Positions 13,161 to 17,447 of a stretch of DNA of 17,447 nt are shown one piece after another. The notes under the pieces were generated by a model. It made no database searches. It was not told the DNA's origin and was given only the letters and a program-made list of their open reading frames with translations. A program made the position numbers and the translations under genes. This DNA comes from CADEED01 sp046733635 (GTDB lineage Bacteria; Pseudomonadota; Gammaproteobacteria; Steroidobacterales; Steroidobacteraceae), in contig JBKPPO010000291.1 in assembly GCA_046733635.1 (NCBI GenBank), forward strand, positions 1 to 17,447. Reading direction: 5' to 3'. Within the stretch, counting starts at the first letter, position 1, and every line of letters starts with the position of its first letter.

Positions 13161-14455
13161 TGCGCGCGTCCCGTGCTGGGCGGGGGCATGGCGCCCGGCG
13201 ACTCGGGCGTCGCGACGCGTTCGCGCACCACGCTCCACAACCAGATGGCCGCCAGGATGTCGAAGACCGCGAGCGCCACGAAGAACGGATCGTAACCGAC
13301 GGCCTTGACGAGCCCGCCGATGAGCAGCGTGAACACCAGCACGCCGAGATTGCCGCAGAAGCCGGCGATGCCCGCGACCGTCGCGACCTCGTTCTTGCGG
13401 AACAGATCGGACGACATGGTGATCACGGTGATCGACAGTGTCTGATGCGCGAAGCCGCCGAGGCACAGCAGTGCGATGGCGGCATAGGCGCTGTCCACCT
13501 TGCCGACGAACGCCATACCCGTCATGAGCAAGGCGCCCACGGTGAAGGCCCAGCGCCGGGCGTTGATGAGTCCGACGCCCCGCTTCTGCAGCCACAACGC
13601 GATGGCAGGTCCCGCGAGACAGCCGATGTCAGCCGTCACGAACGGTAGCCAGGCGAACATGGCGATCTGCTTGAGATTGAATCCGCGCTCGTTCATCAGA
13701 TAGAACGGCACCCAGAAAGAAAGCGTTCCCCACGTGGGATCGGCCAGCAATCGCGGAATGGCAATACCCCAGGTATTGCGCTGCTTGATGAGGGTCAGCA
13801 GCGAAGGCTTGGTCGTGGTCGCCGCGAGATGCGCCTCCTGCCCCGACTCGATGTATTCACGCTCTTCCTTGGACAGCCGCGGATGAGTCTTGGGAGAGTG
13901 ATAGAAGCGGAACCAGCAAGCGACCCAGATCAACGCCGCCGCGCCGGCGATGATGAACGCCAGCCGCCAGCTGTGGAACATGATGGCCCAGGCGACGAGT
14001 GGCGCAGCGAGCATGGAGCCGAACGACGCGCCGATGTTGTAGAAGCCGCCCGCGAATCCGCGCTCTTTTGCCGGGAACCACTCGGCCACGGCCTTCATGC
14101 CGCCGGGCTGCGCAGTGCCTTCCGCGAAACCCATGAGGCCGCGCAACACCGCCAGGATCTGCCAGCTGCTCGCCGCGGCGTGCAGCATCATGATCACGGC
14201 CCAGGCCAACGCGAACAGTCCGAAGCCCAGTTTCAGACCGACTATGTCCATGACGTAGCCGGCGAAAGGCTGGAACATGATGCCGAGCTGAAAAATGCTC
14301 GTGATCCAGGAATATTCCTTCTCGGTGATGCCGAGCTCGCCCGTGAGCGTCGGCGCCGCGACGCCGAGCGTCGCCCGCGTCAGATAATTGAGGATGGTGC
14401 CGACGGTGATCAGGCTGATCATCCACCAGCGCAAGGCATAGAGACGGCGAAGCAT
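13157..14455 (-). CDS. exuT: MFS transporter of the anion:cation symporter family, ExuT-like
   Basis: A 432-residue inner-membrane carrier with about 12 helices. It tracks E. coli ExuT (hexuronate:H+ symporter) closely: LRWWMISLITVGTILNYLTR, QPFAGYVMDIVGLKLG, WFPAKERGFAGGFYNIGASFG, HSWRLAFIIAGAAALIW, NLKQIAMFAWLPFVTADIGC, LLCLGGFAHQTLSITVITMS and FRKNEVATVAGIAG. The family imports glucuronate and galacturonate. Here it is cotranslated with a beta-xylosidase (ATGA overlap), so xylan-derived acidic sugars or short oligosaccharides are plausible substrates; that is inference. A good ribosome site, AAGGGGAA, precedes the ATG. The symbol is given by similarity; the actual substrate may differ. Confidence 0.88.
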   Translation of the reverse strand: MLRRLYALRWWMISLITVGTILNYLTRATLGVAAPTLTGELGITEKEYSWITSIFQLGIMFQPFAGYVMDIVGLKLGFGLFALAWAVIMMLHAAASSWQILAVLRGLMGFAEGTAQPGGMKAVAEWFPAKERGFAGGFYNIGASFGSMLAAPLVAWAIMFHSWRLAFIIAGAAALIWVACWFRFYHSPKTHPRLSKEEREYIESGQEAHLAATTTKPSLLTLIKQRNTWGIAIPRLLADPTWGTLSFWVPFYLMNERGFNLKQIAMFAWLPFVTADIGCLAGPAIALWLQKRGVGLINARRWAFTVGALLMTGMAFVGKVDSAYAAIALLCLGGFAHQTLSITVITMSSDLFRKNEVATVAGIAGFCGNLGVLVFTLLIGGLVKAVGYDPFFVALAVFDILAAIWLWSVVRERVATPESPGAMPPPSTGRAQ

Positions 14456-14482
14456 GTCGATTCCCCTTCGAATGACCCTGGC

Positions 14483-14538
14483 ACCCTAGCACGGGCGGTC
14501 CGCCCGACGAGATAGTGATTTGGTCATGGATCGATCCA
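14483..14538 (-). promoter_or_regulatory. Candidate operator/promoter region upstream of exuT
   Basis: The 140-base gap between the DUF6607-type gene and exuT holds two palindromes. CGGGCGG-T-CCGCCCG spans 14492-14506 and TGGATCGATCCA spans 14527-14538. On the minus strand TGCTAGGGT resembles an extended -10 (TAGGGT at 14483-14488), with the first palindrome just upstream; no good -35 is visible. A regulator of the LacI or GntR type, common for ExuT/xylosidase units, could bind here. This is a positional argument only. The first palindrome could also be the 3' hairpin of the preceding gene. Confidence 0.35.
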
Positions 14539-14595
14539 CTTGCCGGCGGCGCTTCGCAGGCGAGCGGGCCAGCCCGACATCGATGCCGCCGTGGT

Positions 14596-15711
14596 CTATC
14601 GAGGAGAGACGCCCATCTTTTCGAGAGCGTCGGCGATCACGCGCCTGTCTTCCTCGTGGAGCTTGCGCGGCGACTCGTTGAACATCTCCGCTCTGCCGAA
14701 CAGCGGTTTGAACAGACCCAACTTGTCCACCGGCCCCGCGAGCGAGATCGCGCCGTTCTGTTCGAACGCCCGCCGCCAGCGATCGCGCACCGCGTCCCAG
14801 AATTCCCTGGTGCGCGCGAAGTACTGGTCCGCCGCCGCGAAGTCGGCGTCCTTGATGCGTTCATATCGCGCCACTCCGTATTCGCGCCCCACGTAGGGAA
14901 CGGACGTGGACAACTGACGCGGCGATTCCACCACCGCCTTGAGATTGTTCTCTTCCTGCAGCCAGCCCGTGGGCAACACGGTGTGACGGTTCGTGCCGAT
15001 GAGCGCCTGGTAGTCCTCGCGCACGCTCCATTCGCGGCGGGGCAATGGGCGCCAGGTGTCCGCACTCAGCCAGGTCGAGAAGCTGGGCGTGTGCTGCCAG
15101 CGTCCGATGCTGGCGTAACGCGGCGATTCGTCGACCTGGTAGACCACCTGCGACCAGGCGCCTGTGGATTCCGAGGCCGCCACCGCGCGCCGCTCCCAGC
15201 GATCGCGTCCCACATGTTCCACGAGATGCCCGGGCTCGTAACTCCAATCCTGCCGCCAGTGTTTGATCACCATCGGATCGCTGATCTTTCCGTCCGTCTG
15301 CATCACGCGCATCTCGAGGATGTGGACCAGGCTCACGAAGTCCGGCTCGTTGCGATCCACGTACACCTTCTCGGTGCCCCAGGATTGATAGGGCGCGCGA
15401 GGTTGCGCATCCGGCGCGAACGACGCGATCTCGAGGAAATCGAACGTGACGCGATACGTGCCCGACATCCCGAGTATGGCGCGGCGATCCCGTTCACGAG
15501 TCGCAAGTCCAGGCTCCTGAAGCGCGCGCCATTCGGCGGACGGCGCGGTATCCGGCGTGACCGGCGCGCCTTTCGTGGTGCCGCCGCGCGGTTTCAGGTT
15601 CACGCCATCGACCGGCCACGAGAACGTGTATTGACGCGGCGGTTCCTGCGCGGCGGCGGTCACGTACGAAAACGCCGAGACCACCAGGAGGGAAGAAACG
15701 AGCTGCTTCAT
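14596..15711 (-). CDS. Secreted DUF6607-family protein
   Basis: A 371-residue protein with a signal peptide (MKQLVSSLLVVSAFSYVTAA, cleavage near 21 before Gln22). Motifs I associate with DUF6607 are RRAILGMSGTYRVTFDFLEI (77-96), YQSWGTEKVYV (108-118), DFVSLVHILEMRV (124-136), KHWRQDWSYE (150-159), RWERRAV (171-177) and SRYASIGRW-like sequence at 197-205. No enzyme motif is evident; the biochemical role is unknown. It is divergent from a TonB-dependent siderophore receptor 215 bases away. DUF6607 genes near such receptors are familiar to me, which suggests a role in iron or haem handling at the envelope, but this is inference. A GGGGTG ribosome site precedes the ATG; a second ATG four bases upstream is out of frame. 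Confidence 0.78.
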   Translation of the reverse strand: MKQLVSSLLVVSAFSYVTAAAQEPPRQYTFSWPVDGVNLKPRGGTTKGAPVTPDTAPSAEWRALQEPGLATRERDRRAILGMSGTYRVTFDFLEIASFAPDAQPRAPYQSWGTEKVYVDRNEPDFVSLVHILEMRVMQTDGKISDPMVIKHWRQDWSYEPGHLVEHVGRDRWERRAVAASESTGAWSQVVYQVDESPRYASIGRWQHTPSFSTWLSADTWRPLPRREWSVREDYQALIGTNRHTVLPTGWLQEENNLKAVVESPRQLSTSVPYVGREYGVARYERIKDADFAAADQYFARTREFWDAVRDRWRRAFEQNGAISLAGPVDKLGLFKPLFGRAEMFNESPRKLHEEDRRVIADALEKMGVSPR

Positions 15712-15869
15712 GCATCACCCCGGAGGAGGAGCCGGCCAGCGCGGACAGGGCGAGGTCTGGCGCCACGCGCCCGCCCGGAGCTTCGTCGAGTGGGCGCGAT
15801 CATCCGCGAGGCCGGCATGGACATATATAAGGAGTGACGTTAGTAAGAGCCGTTCTCAAATGCAAGTCA

Positions 15870-15898
15870 TTCACAATTGCGATCAATTCTCATATAGG
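15870..15898 (+). promoter_or_regulatory. Sigma-70-like promoter with Fur-like palindrome in the spacer, upstream of the siderophore receptor
   Basis: TTCACA (15870-15875) and TATAGG (15893-15898) are 17 bases apart, a good -35/-10 pair, 28 bases before the receptor's ATG. The spacer holds an interrupted palindrome, TCACAATTG - CGAT - CAATTCTCA (15871-15892), with seven of nine pairs matching. Its minus-strand reading begins TGAGAATTGATCGCAATTG, resembling Fur boxes built on TGA-x-AAT. More AT-rich half-sites (TTCTCAAATGCA) lie just upstream. A Fur repressor here would block RNA polymerase under iron-replete conditions. The element may also affect the divergent DUF6607-type gene. The rest of the 215-base gap shows TATATAA near 15824 and nothing else clear. 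Confidence 0.6.
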
Positions 15899-15926
15899 AT
15901 CGCGCCAGTTTTTCCTGGAGATTCCG

Positions 15927-17447
15927 ATGAGAAAGCTGACGACGCGCGCCCTCGTGGGCGGTCTGGCCATTGCCACCGTGGTACCGGGAGGCGTGGCGCT
16001 GGCGCAGGACGCCACGAACGAGCAGGACATGGAGTACGTGCTGGTCACGGCCAAGCGCGAAGCGCGCACCAGCCGCGGCGCCACGGGACTCGATCTCGAC
16101 GTCACCGAGACTCCGCAGTCGATCAGCACCATCTCGAGCGATCAGATGGCGCGGTTCGCGACCGACGACATCAACAGCGCGCTGCGCCTATCCACCGGCG
16201 TGACCGTCGAAGCCTGGGAGACCAACCGCACCAACTACATGGCGCGCGGCTTCGACATCAAGAACACGCAGCTCGACGGCGTCGGCATGCCCAATGACTG
16301 GGGCATCGTCACGGGCGACATCGACGCCTACCAGTACGAGAAGATAGAGGTGATCCGCGGCGCGAACGGCCTCCTCACCGGCGTCGGCAATTCCTCGGGC
16401 ACGCTGAACTTCGTGCGCAAGCGCCCGACCAACCAGCGCCAGGGTGAACTCACGTTCAGCGGCGGCTCCGAAAGCCAGTACCGCGTCGAAGGCGACTACT
16501 CCACGCCGCTCGGCGACTCCGGCAACTGGGCCGCGCGCATCACGGGCGCTTATGAAGACGGCGATTCGTACATCCGCGACCTGAGCAACGAACGTGGTTT
16601 CGTGGCGCTGTCGGTCGATGGCCAGATCGGCGAACACTCGACGCTCACGCTGGGTTACATCGACCAGCGCACGCAGACCGACGGCAACATGTGGGGGGCG
16701 CTGGTGCTCGACTACGTGGACGGCACGCAGGCCGAATTCCCGCGCGACGTGAGTCCGGCGCAGGACTGGTCCGAATGGGGCACATACTTCACGAGCGCGT
16801 TCGCCGAGTACACGTTCGAGCTCTCCGACACCTGGGAGCTCAAGGCTTCGTATAACTACCGAGACCAGGGCGACGACTCGAAGCTGTTCTACGTGTACAG
16901 CAGCCTCGGCCTCGAGCTCGACAACACCGGCCTCCTGGGCTGGCCCGGCCGCTACGACGGCTCCGTCGTCTCCAATCTCATCGACGTGAACGTGGCCGGC
17001 AAGTTCGAAGCCTTCGGTCGATCGCATGACGCGCTGTTCGGCGTCTCGTACAACGAGAGCTCCCAGCGGCTGTCGAACTTCGCCATCCCGGCGGATTCCC
17101 CGGCCTGGGGCGCCCTGCCCGCGTTCCCCTTCCCCGGCAACACGGTCCCCGAGCCGCTCTGGGGCGAGAAGCAGTTCTACAGCGTGCTCAACCAGGACAT
17201 CAAACGTGCGTATGGCGCCACGCGCCTGCAGCTCGGCGATCGCTGGCACACGGTGCTCGGCTTCAACTTCACCGAGTACCACCGCGACGGCAGCCAGGTG
17301 GAAGCGCCCGCCTTCGACCAGACCGAGCGTGAGCTCAGCCCCTATGCCGGGCTGATCTTCGACGTGACCTCGAACGCCATGCTGTACGGCAGCTACTCCG
17401 ACATCTATCAACCCCAGGACCAGTACGACATCAACAACGAGTACCTG
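15927..17447 (+). CDS. TonB-dependent siderophore receptor (partial, runs off right end)
   Basis: First 507 codons of an outer-membrane receptor that imports ferric siderophores with TonB energy. The signal peptide (MRKLTTRALVGGLAIATVVP, ending ALA near 26) is followed by a TonB-box-like MEYVLVTAKR (35-44), a plug domain (about 55-165) and the start of the beta-barrel. Marks of the siderophore receptor group (FhuE, FpvA relatives) are TETPQSISTIS, MARGFDIKNTQLDGV, YQYEKIEVIRGANGLLTGVG, TLNFVRKRPT and later YSDIYQPQD. No N-terminal signalling (STN) domain lies between signal and plug, so it is not a FecA/FpvA-type transducer. GGAG six bases upstream sets the start. Its siderophore cannot be predicted; hydroxamate-type ligands are common for FhuE relatives. 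A Fur-like site overlaps its promoter. Confidence 0.93.
   Translation, partial: MRKLTTRALVGGLAIATVVPGGVALAQDATNEQDMEYVLVTAKREARTSRGATGLDLDVTETPQSISTISSDQMARFATDDINSALRLSTGVTVEAWETNRTNYMARGFDIKNTQLDGVGMPNDWGIVTGDIDAYQYEKIEVIRGANGLLTGVGNSSGTLNFVRKRPTNQRQGELTFSGGSESQYRVEGDYSTPLGDSGNWAARITGAYEDGDSYIRDLSNERGFVALSVDGQIGEHSTLTLGYIDQRTQTDGNMWGALVLDYVDGTQAEFPRDVSPAQDWSEWGTYFTSAFAEYTFELSDTWELKASYNYRDQGDDSKLFYVYSSLGLELDNTGLLGWPGRYDGSVVSNLIDVNVAGKFEAFGRSHDALFGVSYNESSQRLSNFAIPADSPAWGALPAFPFPGNTVPEPLWGEKQFYSVLNQDIKRAYGATRLQLGDRWHTVLGFNFTEYHRDGSQVEAPAFDQTERELSPYAGLIFDVTSNAMLYGSYSDIYQPQDQYDINNEYL

Noticed and set aside
14515..15837. Plus-strand open frame of 440 codons.
   Set aside because: It is antisense to the DUF6607-type gene, of low complexity in Arg and His, with no domain or signal.
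16188..17411. Long open frame of 407 codons on the minus strand.
   Set aside because: It is antisense to the TonB-dependent receptor, whose translation matches family motifs throughout; GC-rich DNA gives long empty frames.

Overview
The window is GC-rich, gene-dense chromosomal DNA that looks like a soil or plant-associated gammaproteobacterium. Signs are the cyo-type quinol oxidase, a TonB-dependent siderophore receptor, an ExuT-type transporter and a DUF6607-type protein. A relative of Xanthomonadales or Steroidobacter is my guess from gene content, not something I could test. I found no rRNA, tRNA, CRISPR array, transposase or phage gene.

Left part (1-5088). The window opens inside a cytochrome bo3 ubiquinol oxidase operon read on the minus strand (cyoA, then the first 73 codons of cyoB). 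Divergent from it is a metabolite:H+ symporter-type MFS carrier. Next comes a minus-strand run: a YbjJ-like MFS protein, a 91-residue membrane-anchored protein, a four-helix membrane protein and a 23-residue hydrophobic protein too short for normal gene calling. Two GTAG-bounded hairpin elements resembling REP sequences lie in the gaps of this run.

Middle (5132-9103). A SIRT4-like sirtuin that lacks one of the four usual zinc cysteines is followed by a secreted S9 prolyl-oligopeptidase-family peptidase. Converging on the peptidase is an HtrA protease that reads as a lipoprotein version of the plant/cyanobacterial Deg1 type.

Right part (9252-17447). This is a plant-polysaccharide block. One two-gene unit encodes a secreted GH43 arabinanase-like enzyme with a ricin-type domain and a secreted partner protein whose start overlaps the enzyme's stop. 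Converging on it, an ExuT-family transporter and a cytoplasmic GH43 beta-xylosidase overlap by ATGA. Likely logic: the secreted enzymes cut arabinan or arabinoxylan outside, the carrier imports acidic or oligomeric products, and the xylosidase finishes them inside. Upstream of exuT, in the same direction, is a secreted DUF6607-type protein. Divergent from that is a TonB-dependent siderophore receptor, cut by the window end, with a good sigma-70 promoter whose spacer holds a Fur-like palindrome.

I saw no clearly new multi-gene system. The best leads are the split ricin domain, the co-translated partner protein, the altered sirtuin zinc site, the Deg1-type lipoprotein protease, the 23-residue protein and the GTAG elements.
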